A DNA stretch of 64,000 bases, taken from positions 248,001 to 312,000 of the forward strand of contig NZ_CALFYO010000021.1 in the NCBI RefSeq assembly GCF_937952055.1. The letters are read 5' to 3'. Under the pieces are notes generated by a model. It worked only from the letters and a program-made list of their open reading frames with translations. It had not been told where the DNA came from and did no database searches. This document shows positions 6,684 through 13,560 of this stretch, piece after piece; positions within the stretch are counted from its first letter, which is position 1; each line of letters starts with the position of its first letter. The stretch comes from an uncultured Piscinibacter sp. GTDB taxonomy: Bacteria > Pseudomonadota > Gammaproteobacteria > Burkholderiales > Burkholderiaceae_C. A program made the translations under genes and the position numbers.

Positions 6684-6923
6684 CTATCGGCAGCGAACTC
6701 GGCTCCTGAGCGCCATGCGCCCGTGGCGCACGACGATCTCGCGGTCCCAGCCCGGCAGGCCTTGTTCGCCGGCACATCCACAATGCTCGACGGGTGCCTC
6801 CACAGCGGTGGCGGCCGCGGCAGTTGCGATGACTTGCTTGTGATCCAGCGACTGACTGGCTGCCTGCTTCGTAGGCATGTTCTCGCCCTGCAGCTCGGCG
6901 ACGTGCGCCGAAATGCTGCGCAT
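6684..6923 (-). CDS. Hypothetical protein at the left end of the element
   Basis: The protein has 79 residues with a start at 6923, just after the terminase stop; an upstream ATG at 6995 would give 103 residues but overlap the terminase gene by 62 bases. There is a Cys-rich patch (EHCGCAGEQG) and a basic end (RMALRSRVRCR). No family was recognised. The stop lies only 16 bases from the end of the integron array, so the natural 3' end may have been lost when the two regions were joined. Coding status is uncertain. Confidence 0.4.
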   Translation of the reverse strand: MRSISAHVAELQGENMPTKQAASQSLDHKQVIATAAAATAVEAPVEHCGCAGEQGLPGWDREIVVRHGRMALRSRVRCR

Positions 6924-6933
6924 CAGGTGGGCG

Positions 6934-7452
6934 TCACCCGGCAACGGTCGCGGCTTGGGCGCTGGCGTCGGTTCGGGCTTCTTGGTCTTTCGCATTGCGT
7001 TCTCGCCGCAACTGGACACCTTTGGCGAGCACGAAGGCGATCCTTCGCGCGAGGTCTATGCCTAGGTCCGGACTCTCGGGGGCGAATGGCCGAGCCTCCT
7101 CCGCTGGGGTGATGTGGCTGGCCACTAGTCGCTCGCTGAACTTGGCAGGGTTGAGCCTCGCGGCAGCCCACTGCCGAGCCTGGATGCGATTCTTCGCGCG
7201 GCTCACCTGTGCTGAATCGGCGGCTTGCTCGTCCGCGATGTCGATGGTCTGCTCGACGTAGAGCTGCGCCCGATCCAGCACCGCCAGGTCGAGCAACGCA
7301 GCGAACTCCGGGTGATCGCGGCGCCAGCGGAACACCGTGCGAACGGATGGCATGCCGCGACCCGTGCAGATGGTCTTGAGCGACTTGCCCTCGGCCGACC
7401 GCCAAGCGATCTCGACGCCGAGGTCTTCTGTGTAGATAGTCGGCCTCGCCAT
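6934..7452 (-). CDS. Phage terminase small subunit
   Basis: The protein has 172 residues starting MARPTIYTEDLGVEIAWRSA. Residues 1-50 hold a helix-turn-helix (SLKTICTGRGMPSVRTVFRW) typical of small terminases of the type that begins with GRPxxYxxE. The segment RDHPEFAALLDLAVLDRAQL and a helical oligomerisation region follow, then the conserved RIQARQWAAARLNPAKFSER. Small terminases recognise the packaging site and hand DNA to the large subunit. No large subunit follows here; instead the element ends. In PICI satellites a lone terS redirects helper-phage packaging, so this gene is central to deciding what the element is. Four bases separate the start from the previous stop. Confidence 0.82.
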   Translation of the reverse strand: MARPTIYTEDLGVEIAWRSAEGKSLKTICTGRGMPSVRTVFRWRRDHPEFAALLDLAVLDRAQLYVEQTIDIADEQAADSAQVSRAKNRIQARQWAAARLNPAKFSERLVASHITPAEEARPFAPESPDLGIDLARRIAFVLAKGVQLRRERNAKDQEARTDASAQAATVAG

Positions 7453-7456
7453 CACG

Positions 7457-7897
7457 TCACAGCCTCTTCGCGTCCCGCTGGGCGTAGAGGCGGCGCGCAC
7501 GCAACTGCAGCGCAGGGTCAGCGAAGTAGCGCTGGCGGTCGTCGCGCATCAGCGTCTCGATCGCGGCGATCTGCGCCTCCAGGCTGCCGTCGCCCCTGTC
7601 GAACGTGGGCGCTCGCTGGGCCAGACCAAGCAAGGGGACTACCACGCGGGGGTCCTTCAACACTGCGCGTCCGTCATTGCCTCGAGCGTTGGCGATGCGC
7701 AAGGGGAGGTCATCGGGCAAGTTTCCTTCCGGGATCACACAGGGGTGCATGCTGCTCATCGACGCCTCGCTGCCGCGGGCCCGACAGTCGCGTTGTAGTG
7801 GTCGATCGCCAGCCGGCGCGCTCTCGTGGTCGATGATGCCGGACCTGCCCTTGGAGATCACGACGGACTCGCCGACGACGGGGTTGTCGCGAATCAC
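7457..7897 (-). CDS. Hypothetical phage-type protein
   Basis: The protein has 146 residues if started at the GTG at 7897, whose GTGA overlaps the stop of the upstream gene, as at several other joints of this element; an internal ATG at 7759 is the alternative. The C-terminal half (GSLEAQIAAIETLMRDDRQR, then YFADPALQLRARRLYAQRD) is helical and resembles the short DUF-type proteins placed before terminase genes in phages. The N-terminal half has no visible motif. Function unknown. Confidence 0.5.
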   Translation of the reverse strand: MIRDNPVVGESVVISKGRSGIIDHESAPAGDRPLQRDCRARGSEASMSSMHPCVIPEGNLPDDLPLRIANARGNDGRAVLKDPRVVVPLLGLAQRAPTFDRGDGSLEAQIAAIETLMRDDRQRYFADPALQLRARRLYAQRDAKRL

Positions 7898-8364
7898 CTG
7901 GCGCCTCGACGAATCGCCGGCAGGCGAAAGCACGATGCGGTAGTCGGGGGACAGGTATCGCCCAGCGGGACCAGGTCGTCCAGGGGCGACATCTCGACGC
8001 AAGCCGTCACCTTCAGGCGCACTCGCGCGGGGTCATCGTCTGCAACCAGGCCCTCGACCACACGCGGCGGCTTCCGCTCGGACTGGATGACGCGAACGTG
8101 GTCGTACAGCTTCATGCGCTGGCCGGCGGCCACCCAGACCTCCGGGCGCTCGAAGTCCTCCAGCTCGTACTCGGGACCCCCGTACACGACCCATTGTGCG
8201 TTGACAGTCTCCTGCAAGACGACGTGGCGCGGTCCCCCAGGGATGGCTCTGATCACGCGTTTCACGGGCTCCTCGGCCGGCTTGTGGCGAAACGGTGGGC
8301 CCGCGGTGGAAGGCGCGAGACCATCGGCAGGCCGATCGCCCTGCATGGTGGCTGCTTCAGACAT
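7894..8364 (-). CDS. Hypothetical protein
   Basis: The protein has 156 residues from the ATG at 8364, which overlaps the previous gene by 8 bases; an in-frame ATG at 8376 is possible. Residues 30-130 contain several short beta-like segments (RHVVLQETVNAQWVVYGG, VWVAAGQRMKLYDHVRVI, VRLKVTACVEM). No catalytic motif or family was recognised. It lies between two other unknown genes upstream of the terminase small subunit, where many phages keep small regulators. Confidence 0.5.
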   Translation of the reverse strand: MSEAATMQGDRPADGLAPSTAGPPFRHKPAEEPVKRVIRAIPGGPRHVVLQETVNAQWVVYGGPEYELEDFERPEVWVAAGQRMKLYDHVRVIQSERKPPRVVEGLVADDDPARVRLKVTACVEMSPLDDLVPLGDTCPPTTASCFRLPAIRRGAR

Positions 8365-8818
8365 GGGAGCCTTCAAGGGCTGTAGCGACGAAAGCCGATT
8401 GCATCAGCCCAGCAGGGAAAGACGCGTCCGTCGCTCCCTGCAGCGCGCGAACGACGCGGCGGATGGTCCTCTTGCTGGGTACTCGTTCCAGACCGAACAC
8501 GTCCGGGCCGAGGTGAGAGATGCGGAGCCACACCGCGTTCACGGCCTGCGGCAAGTCCAGCCTCGCGAGCGGGACCACCTTGGCAGCCTCGGCGATTGCG
8601 TCATCGAAGCCCTGCTTTCGGGTTCGTGCGTTGCGGCGCCCACAGTCGGCGTTGCGCTTCGACGCGGCCACGGCCTGGTCGACGAGCGCCACGAGCACGA
8701 AGCGGCAGGCGACGTTGGAGCCCAGCAGGTCAGCCCTGATCCGTGCGTGATTCGCGCACAGAGTGGCCGTGTCGACGAGCTTCCCTCTGGGCATGATTCG
8801 GCACCGCGGCGCGGTCAT
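8357..8818 (-). CDS. Hypothetical phage-type protein with clustered Cys/His
   Basis: The protein has 153 residues. The start ATG at 8818 overlaps the preceding stop as ATGA, which fixes the start. Near the N-terminus lies MPRGKLVDTATLCANHARIR, then CRFVLVALVDQAVAASKRN, a Cys (NADCGRRNARTRKQG) and a long helical segment. The C-terminal third, PSKRTIRRVVRALQGATDAS, looks like a helix-turn-helix or a small DNA-binding helix pair. No family could be named. The position after the resolvase and before terS suggests a replication or late-regulator role, which is only inference. Confidence 0.5.
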   Translation of the reverse strand: MTAPRCRIMPRGKLVDTATLCANHARIRADLLGSNVACRFVLVALVDQAVAASKRNADCGRRNARTRKQGFDDAIAEAAKVVPLARLDLPQAVNAVWLRISHLGPDVFGLERVPSKRTIRRVVRALQGATDASFPAGLMQSAFVATALEGSHV

Positions 8819-9024
8819 TCCTCGATCGGCTCCACCTCTCGAGCCAGCGCTCGCCACAACGGGGCATGCTGGATGTCCAACATCGCGGCGCGGCGCGACT
8901 GCAGATCGTTCCTGCACCTCCAGCCGCGGATCGTGGCAGGCAGCCGCTGCAGCCGCTCGATCACGAGTCGGCCGGCCGGCGGGTCGACCAGCAGGCTGAC
9001 GAGGAAAGCCCAGGCGTCGGTCAT
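8815..9024 (-). CDS. Small hypothetical protein
   Basis: The protein has 69 residues, beginning MTDAWAFLVSLLVDPPAGR; the ATG overlaps the natural stop of the resolvase frame (ATGA), which argues that both belonged to one translated series. It is Arg-rich in the second half (RLPATIRGWRCRNDLQSRRA). No motif recognised. Confidence 0.5.
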   Translation of the reverse strand: MTDAWAFLVSLLVDPPAGRLVIERLQRLPATIRGWRCRNDLQSRRAAMLDIQHAPLWRALAREVEPIEE

Positions 9025-9734
9025 GCTCTGTGCGCCCCGGTCGCCAGCGCCCACGCCATGAGTGCGATCGCGTCGGCCTCGTTGTCGTCGCCGGGGTCCA
9101 GCCCCAGGGCGCGCACGGCCGCAATGACGCGCGACTTGTCAGCGTTTCCCGTGCCTGTCGCGAACTTCTTGATCGTCCCGACGCCCACACCCTGCTAGGG
9201 GATCTGATGGTGCTCGCACCAGGCGGTCAGCGTGGCGAGGAAGCCGCCGTAGACGTGCGCAGCATCGACGCCGGCATGGCGGCGTACCTCCTCGAAGTAG
9301 ATGGCGGCGAAGTCTCCGGTGGCCTTCAACTCGGTCAGCCACTTGCGGAAGCGCAAGTAGCGCATTCCGCCACCCTCGAAGCGGCCGGGCTTGAAGTAGA
9401 CGGTTCCGCTCAGGATGCGCCCCTCCACGTTCCGGAGCGCCCAGCCGGTCTTCGTGCCCAGGTCAAGAGCAAGGATGCTCCCGCAGGGGATGGGGTCGGG
9501 TGACAAAACCTCGGCGTCAAGCACGAGACTCTCCGTCGCATGTCTTGTGGTCCCGCCGATAGCTTCTGCCCCCTCTGGGAAACCGGGGAACCGGGAAACC
9601 GAACCGCGGGTCGGCTCTCGCTGCGAAGCTCGCCAACCGCTAGCCTGCACCGCCATTGGGTTCCCGGGTTCCCTACGTTCCCCAGGTTCTCTGGGTTCAT
9701 TAGGAATGTCAGTTTCCAGAGGGGGCAGATTCAT
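9021..9734 (-). pseudogene. RuvC-like Holliday junction resolvase split by an in-frame amber codon
   Basis: The frame starts at the ATG at 9734, whose ATGA overlaps the stop of the ATPase gene. After about 80 low-complexity residues comes SILALDLGTKTGWALRN, the first beta strand and Asp of the RNase H-fold phage RuvC family, then YFEEVRRHAGVDAAHVYGG. The protein ends at HHQIP with TAG at 9195-9197. In the same frame the sequence continues as QGVGVGTIKKFATGTGN, DKSRVIAAVRALG and DDNEADAIALMAWALA to a TGA at 9021, which are exactly the remaining conserved parts, including the last acidic residues. A sense codon (Tyr would fit, from TAC or TAT) has therefore apparently become TAG. Without read-through the C-terminal catalytic acids are lost. 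Confidence 0.8.
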
Positions 9735-10882
9735 TTCACTTCCCGAGGCATCAACGCGATGTGGCGCGTGTTGTTCAGTCGCAGCCGCGTCTCGAGCCAC
9801 AAGGCGTTCGGGTCGCCGAGTTGGTCGCTCAAATAGCGCCGAATGACGCGTTCGACGGTGGCGCGCGAGCGGCCGGAATCGGCGATGACGCGATCCACCA
9901 GCACCGTGTAGTTCAGCCCACCGGAAGACAGGGCGCGCTTGGTTGCATCAATCAGGGGCTCATCGTCCTCACGCTGCTGCTTGGCGTGCAGGATCGCCCA
10001 GACGTCGACAACCCGGTCCAGGAGGCGCAGTTCGCGCGTGTTCGTGTCGAGTTCGAACGTCGCGTCCTTAACGGCGCAGCGAGCCTTGTCTGGTCGGATG
10101 GTCAGGGTGCGGATGCCGCGCGCGTCCTTATCGGTGGCTTCGATGTAGAGCAGCTCGTCCACGTCGTTACGCACATCACCGACCCCTTCGAACATCAGCT
10201 TGCCATCCGGGCCTTTGTGCTTGTTCGTGTGGCCGAGCAGGATTACCGTGGCGCCGCGCTGCGTCAGTGATCGCATCAGCCTCAGGAACTCGCGCGTCCC
10301 AGCTTTGCTCATCAGGTCGGCGAACTTCTTCAGCGTGTCGAAGATCAGGACGCAGCTGTCGAGGCTGATCTCGCTTCGCACGAGTTGTCTCAAGAGGCCG
10401 AGCATGTCCTCAGGCGCACCGTTCCCGAGCGTGCTGTTGAGGAGTAGGTAGCCGTTCTCGCTGGAGTGTCGATATTGCTCCGCCAAGTCGCCGGCCGAAG
10501 CATCCTCTTGGTAGAACAGCACGGCGAACCCGGCCCTGACCAAGTCCGCAGCGCAGGCACGAGCGACTGTCGTCTTGCCGTCTCCTGCTGGCGCGCACCA
10601 GACAGCTAAGTGCTGATGCCCGACCATGTTGTGATAGAGCATTCGAGTCTGCTGCATGTTCTCTACCTGCTCCCGAGTCACGGCGAAGCGAGCGAATGCG
10701 AGCTTGAGATCGCCGTCCAATCCGGCTTGGTCGGAGCGCGATACCTCATTGGCCCGCCTCCTGGCCTGCTTGCGCGCCTCAACGGCTTCGTCCGAGTAGT
10801 CAACTCCTGCGACAGTGCGACCGCACGGGTAAGGCGCGTCCGGACACTTGAGACCCAGCACTTCATCGAGGGGTGCGGTCAT
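9731..10882 (-). CDS. RecA/DnaB-type AAA ATPase (RepA-like replication helicase)
   Basis: The protein has 383 residues. Walker A is APAGDGKTT at residues 97-105. A Walker B-like strand SCVLIFDTLKK places an acidic residue at about 182, and ILLGHTNKHKGPDGKLMFEG at about 215-235 matches the motif-3 and glycine-rich region of RepA/AAA_25 family ATPases. The C-terminal 80 residues (LNYTVLVDRVIADSGRSRAT) contain a helix-turn-helix-like part. Such proteins act as replication helicases of plasmids, phages and satellites, or as primase-helicase partners. Upstream and downstream genes overlap by 4 bases, indicating one transcript with translational coupling. Whether it carries the origin-specific initiator role is unknown. 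Confidence 0.75.
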   Translation of the reverse strand: MTAPLDEVLGLKCPDAPYPCGRTVAGVDYSDEAVEARKQARRRANEVSRSDQAGLDGDLKLAFARFAVTREQVENMQQTRMLYHNMVGHQHLAVWCAPAGDGKTTVARACAADLVRAGFAVLFYQEDASAGDLAEQYRHSSENGYLLLNSTLGNGAPEDMLGLLRQLVRSEISLDSCVLIFDTLKKFADLMSKAGTREFLRLMRSLTQRGATVILLGHTNKHKGPDGKLMFEGVGDVRNDVDELLYIEATDKDARGIRTLTIRPDKARCAVKDATFELDTNTRELRLLDRVVDVWAILHAKQQREDDEPLIDATKRALSSGGLNYTVLVDRVIADSGRSRATVERVIRRYLSDQLGDPNALWLETRLRLNNTRHIALMPREVK

Positions 10883-11073
10883 GCGCGCGGCCTCCAGCCT
10901 CGCGCTATCAGGCGCCGGCGTACCTCCTCGAGTAGGTAGCCCTCAATCCACTCGCGGTGCTTCTCCCAATCATTGCCGTGGCACTGTGCAAGCAACTTCC
11001 TCTGCCGCTGCAGCCACTGCTCCGCGAGTTCCAGGGTCTGCTGGGGAGTGAGATCGCGATGCTTGACCTTCAC
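10879..11073 (-). CDS. Small hypothetical protein
   Basis: The protein has 64 residues. The GTG start at 11073 overlaps the previous stop (GTGA), and the stop overlaps the start of the ATPase gene, so the frame is well fixed. It is helical and charged: LTPQQTLELAEQWLQRQRKL, then NDWEKHREWIEGYLLEEVRR. No family recognised; the position directly before a replication ATPase suggests an accessory factor. Confidence 0.55.
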   Translation of the reverse strand: MKVKHRDLTPQQTLELAEQWLQRQRKLLAQCHGNDWEKHREWIEGYLLEEVRRRLIARGWRPRA

Positions 11074-11291
11074 GATCGCGCCCCCGCGCGCTTGGCCAGT
11101 TCGAGCACGAAGCTGCGGCAGGCCGCAGAACCGATGCCTCCGTGCCGGGCCTGAAGCTGGAGGAAGCAGAGCCAAGCGCTATCGGGCTTGAGCCGGCCCG
11201 CGGCGATTCCCTCCGCTAGTTGCTGTGCATCCACGGCGCCGGCAGCGATCTCTGCCGCCTCGGGCGGGCAGTAGGGATGGTCGGTGCTCAT
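11070..11291 (-). CDS. Small hypothetical protein
   Basis: The protein has 73 residues; the ATG at 11291 overlaps the stop of the AlpA-like gene by 4 bases. It starts MSTDHPYCPPEAAEIAAGAV, with helical segments and two further Cys (AWLCFLQLQ and SAACRSFVLEL). No motif recognised. Confidence 0.5.
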   Translation of the reverse strand: MSTDHPYCPPEAAEIAAGAVDAQQLAEGIAAGRLKPDSAWLCFLQLQARHGGIGSAACRSFVLELAKRAGARS

Positions 11292-11542
11292 GCTGCACCG
11301 CCTGCCTGCTTCGCCCGCAGGTATGCGCGGCAGTCACCAACCCTCAGCCTCGTACAACCACGGGAAAGTTGTAGTGTTTGAGGGTGCTGCGGGTCGTTCT
11401 TGATTCGCGCCCACGCTGTTGAGCGCGACACACCCTGAATGGCTGCCCAACTGTCGACGCTTACTAGTGCGGCATCGGGAAGTTCATCGAAACCTCGTGC
11501 AAGGACCGCACGGCTCGGGCGGACTTGGTGGCGTTCTGCCAT
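11288..11542 (-). CDS. AlpA-like helix-turn-helix regulator/excisionase
   Basis: The protein has 84 residues. Residues 22-75 follow the AlpA/HTH_17 layout: PDAALVSVDSWAAIQGVSRS is the helix-turn-helix, and TAWARIKNDPQHPQTLQLSR then RLRVGDCRAYLRAK is the wing and final helix with the characteristic VGDxxAYL. In P4-like satellites and Gram-negative PICIs AlpA activates the int/rep genes and acts as an excision factor. The gene is the first of the leftward replication series and has a perfect inverted repeat just upstream (11549-11569) that could be its own operator. Confidence 0.72.
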   Translation of the reverse strand: MAERHQVRPSRAVLARGFDELPDAALVSVDSWAAIQGVSRSTAWARIKNDPQHPQTLQLSRGCTRLRVGDCRAYLRAKQAGGAA

Positions 11543-11548
11543 CTGTGC

Positions 11549-11569
11549 TCCAGATCGGTTGGATCTGGA
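11549..11569. promoter_or_regulatory. Inverted repeat TCCAGATC-N5-GATCTGGA upstream of the AlpA-like gene
   Basis: Perfect 8-base arms at 11549-11556 and 11562-11569 with a 5-base spacer, seven bases upstream of the AlpA-like start. The geometry suits an operator for a dimeric regulator; binding is inferred. Confidence 0.5.
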
Positions 11570-11616
11570 ACACTTTAGGCTTGGACTATCGATGCGTCAC
11601 GCTCGGTAGAACTGGG

Positions 11617-12144
11617 CTACTTTTGACGGGTAAGACGCGGCGTTGTCCGTTTGCGTCGCTCTCGCTGCAGCTTGGCAGTCTCGCGCAGAGTCTCAGGAAG
11701 TCGATCGATCCCACCGATCTCAGCTAAGCAATCGCCAATCCGATCATCAACCGCGCCATCGGTCCGGAGTTCGTACTCGCGTCTCAAGTCCCCAACGATG
11801 TCCGCGCGACGATGGCCAGCCTTGATCCTGAGGAAGTAGTCAATGAGGAAGACCATGCATCGGCCATAGGTCCACTTCTTCGGTCTGTGCTTTGGTCGAG
11901 CCGATGCCTCTCGCAGCTCTTCCAGCCACTCGGACTTTTCCCTAGCCACGTTGCCGGCGACCGCGAAAAGCTCAGCGCGCAACTCGTCGTCAGACCGAGC
12001 ATCGAACTCAAGTTGCGCGAGCGCCATGAGGATCCGGTTGCGTTTGGCCGACGCCTCTGCGCGCTTGCGCTCATCGTCCGTGCTGGGGTGCAGCTCGCCT
12101 AGTACTGTATAGGTCACCACTGGGGCTACTTGTGCCTTGGCCAT
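11617..12144 (-). CDS. Hypothetical protein next to the integrase
   Basis: The protein has 175 residues starting MAKAQVAPVVTYTVLGELHP. It is almost entirely helical and charged (TDDERKRAEASAKRNRILMA; EWLEELREASARPKHRPKKW) with one hydrophobic patch (GRCMVFLIDYFLRIKAGH). The C-terminus is strongly basic (LQRERRKRTTPRL), which would suit nucleic-acid binding. It starts two bases after the integrase stop and so is co-transcribed with it. No family recognised. Confidence 0.55.
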   Translation of the reverse strand: MAKAQVAPVVTYTVLGELHPSTDDERKRAEASAKRNRILMALAQLEFDARSDDELRAELFAVAGNVAREKSEWLEELREASARPKHRPKKWTYGRCMVFLIDYFLRIKAGHRRADIVGDLRREYELRTDGAVDDRIGDCLAEIGGIDRLPETLRETAKLQRERRKRTTPRLTRQK

Positions 12145-12146
12145 TG

Positions 12147-13397
12147 TTAGGCTGCCCTGAATGGGATCACGTCTGCGCCGTCACGCAGCTTGTCGAGGTA
12201 GTCGGACCAAGTCTGCATCATCTGCCGGCGCTGCTCGAGGTAAGTGGTCCTGTTGTAGGCCCGACCAAGGCTGTCACGCACGCCATGCGCAAGCTGCGCT
12301 TCAATCGCCGCTTCGTCCACTCCCAGGCGCTCGGCAAGCAGCGTGCGGGCCATCGCACGGAAGCCGTGTCCGGTCATCTCCTCTTTCGGGAACCCCATGC
12401 GCCTCAGAGCGGCCAGCACGGCGGCATCACTCATAGGCCGCTCGCGCGTGCGCAGACTCGGGAACACATAGCGGCTGTACTCCGTGAGCGGCTTAAGGTC
12501 GCGCAGGATCTCGACGGCCTGCCTGGACAGCGGGACCACATGCGGCGCGCCGCTGGCCTTCTCCTGCTTCGTGCGCTTGATGCGCTCGCTCGGGATACGC
12601 CATTCCTCACCGTCGAGATCAAGCTCGGCCCACTCGGCCTTACGCAGTTCGCCGGGGCGGACGAACACAAGGGGAGCCAACTGCAGCGCCGCCCTCGTCA
12701 CCTGGTGTCCCTTGTAGGCTGCGATCGCGCGCAGCAACTCGCCGACGCGCTTCGGGTCGGTGATGGCAGGCATGTGCTCGACGATCACCGGCTTGAGCGC
12801 GTCCTTGAGGTCCGTCGCGGGGTTGCGTTCTGCGCGGCCGGTGGCGATCGCGTAGCGGAACACCTGGCCGCAGGCCTGCTTCGCACGGTGCGCGGTTTCG
12901 ATAGCGCCGCGCGCCTCGATGCGCCGCAGCGTCTGCAGCAACTCCGGCGCAGTGATCTCGCCGATCGGCCGGCCACCGAGCCATGGGAACACGTCCTGTT
13001 CGAGGCGGATCAGCGTGCGAGCCGCATGCCCCTCGCTGACCTTCTTCTGGTGGATCACCTCGTGCCACTCGCGTGCGACCACCTCGAAGCTGCCCTCAGC
13101 GGCCGCGGTGCGGCTGGCTTCCGATGCCTTGCGTGCCGCGCTGGGGTCGATCCCCTGCGCCACCTGCTCGCGCGCCTTGTCGCGCTTGCTGCGGGCCGTC
13201 GCGAGGCTGGTGTCGGGGTAAGTGCCCAGGCTGAGTAGCTTCTCTTTACCCCCAAACCGGTACTTGAAGCGCCACCACTTCGAGGCGCCGCCGTCAGCCG
13301 TCGCGCGTACCTCCAGGTACAGCCCGCGCTCGTCGTATAGGCGGACGGGCTTGTCGCCGGGTCGTGCCTTCTTGATCTGGGTGTCGGTCAGGGGCAT
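12147..13397 (-). CDS. Tyrosine recombinase (P4-type integrase)
   Basis: The protein has 416 residues from the ATG at 13397; a longer TTG-started reading would run through the repeats upstream and was rejected. Residues 1-85 are the DUF4102-type arm-binding domain (MPLTDTQIKKARPGDKPVRL, LGTYPDTSLATAR), residues 100-185 the SAM-like core-binding domain and residues 205-400 the catalytic domain. Catalytic residues are Arg247 (VRPGELR), His344 and Arg347 (GHGFRAMA), His371 (AHGV) and probably Tyr381 (AYNRTTY). The gene reads away from ssrA and its start lies about 165 bases from the tmRNA 3' end, the usual place for an integrase of an element inserted into ssrA. It integrates and excises the element. 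The fold is complete, so it may be active. Confidence 0.9.
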   Translation of the reverse strand: MPLTDTQIKKARPGDKPVRLYDERGLYLEVRATADGGASKWWRFKYRFGGKEKLLSLGTYPDTSLATARSKRDKAREQVAQGIDPSAARKASEASRTAAAEGSFEVVAREWHEVIHQKKVSEGHAARTLIRLEQDVFPWLGGRPIGEITAPELLQTLRRIEARGAIETAHRAKQACGQVFRYAIATGRAERNPATDLKDALKPVIVEHMPAITDPKRVGELLRAIAAYKGHQVTRAALQLAPLVFVRPGELRKAEWAELDLDGEEWRIPSERIKRTKQEKASGAPHVVPLSRQAVEILRDLKPLTEYSRYVFPSLRTRERPMSDAAVLAALRRMGFPKEEMTGHGFRAMARTLLAERLGVDEAAIEAQLAHGVRDSLGRAYNRTTYLEQRRQMMQTWSDYLDKLRDGADVIPFRAA

Positions 13398-13446
13398 GGG
13401 GGTAACTGTCCGTGGGGGTAGGTCTGTTACCCCAGAAGTTACCCCC
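13398..13446. promoter_or_regulatory. Cluster of GGGGTAAC/GTTACCCC repeats before int
   Basis: GGGGGTAAC at 13398-13406, GGGGGTA at 13414-13420, GTTACCCC at 13426-13433 and GTTACCCCC at 13438-13446 form facing pairs in the 49 bases upstream of the integrase start. They could bind Int or the AlpA-like protein, or act as an operator. Confidence 0.5.
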
Positions 13447-13494
13447 AACAGATCCTAGATTCAACTGGATGGGGCTGGACTTCCCTGGAAAGAC

Positions 13495-13529
13495 AAAGCC
13501 CCTAGAGCGTTGATTTCTCTAGGGGCTTT
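13495..13529 (-). terminator. Intrinsic terminator of ssrA
   Basis: A 13-base perfect stem (AAAGCCCCTAGAG at 13495-13507 with CTCTAGGGGCTTT at 13517-13529) with a 9-base loop lies 32 bases after the tmRNA 3' end on the minus strand, followed by a T-rich stretch. It would also stop transcription between ssrA and int. Confidence 0.85.
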
Positions 13530-13560
13530 GGACTTCGCTGGACTTTGTTGGTCCGTTTTC

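Larger units (their letters stand above)
6669..13560 (-). mobile_element. Satellite-like or truncated prophage element integrated at ssrA
   Basis: Thirteen genes on the minus strand, most of them overlapping by 4 bases, run from the integrase next to ssrA (right) to a terminase small subunit and one small gene (left). The content is integrase, AlpA-like regulator, RecA/DnaB-type ATPase, RuvC-like resolvase, terminase small subunit and unknown genes. No capsid, tail, portal, large terminase or lysis genes are visible. This composition fits phage-inducible chromosomal islands (int, alpA, rep, terS) or a prophage truncated at its left side by the integron array. Confidence 0.7.

Noticed and set aside
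6660..7000. A copy of the tmRNA 3' end as left attachment site of the element
   Set aside because: No match to the TGGTGGAGCTGGGGGG end was found by eye in this stretch.
12132..13238. Plus-strand frame across the integrase
   Set aside because: Antisense to a complete tyrosine recombinase with all catalytic residues.
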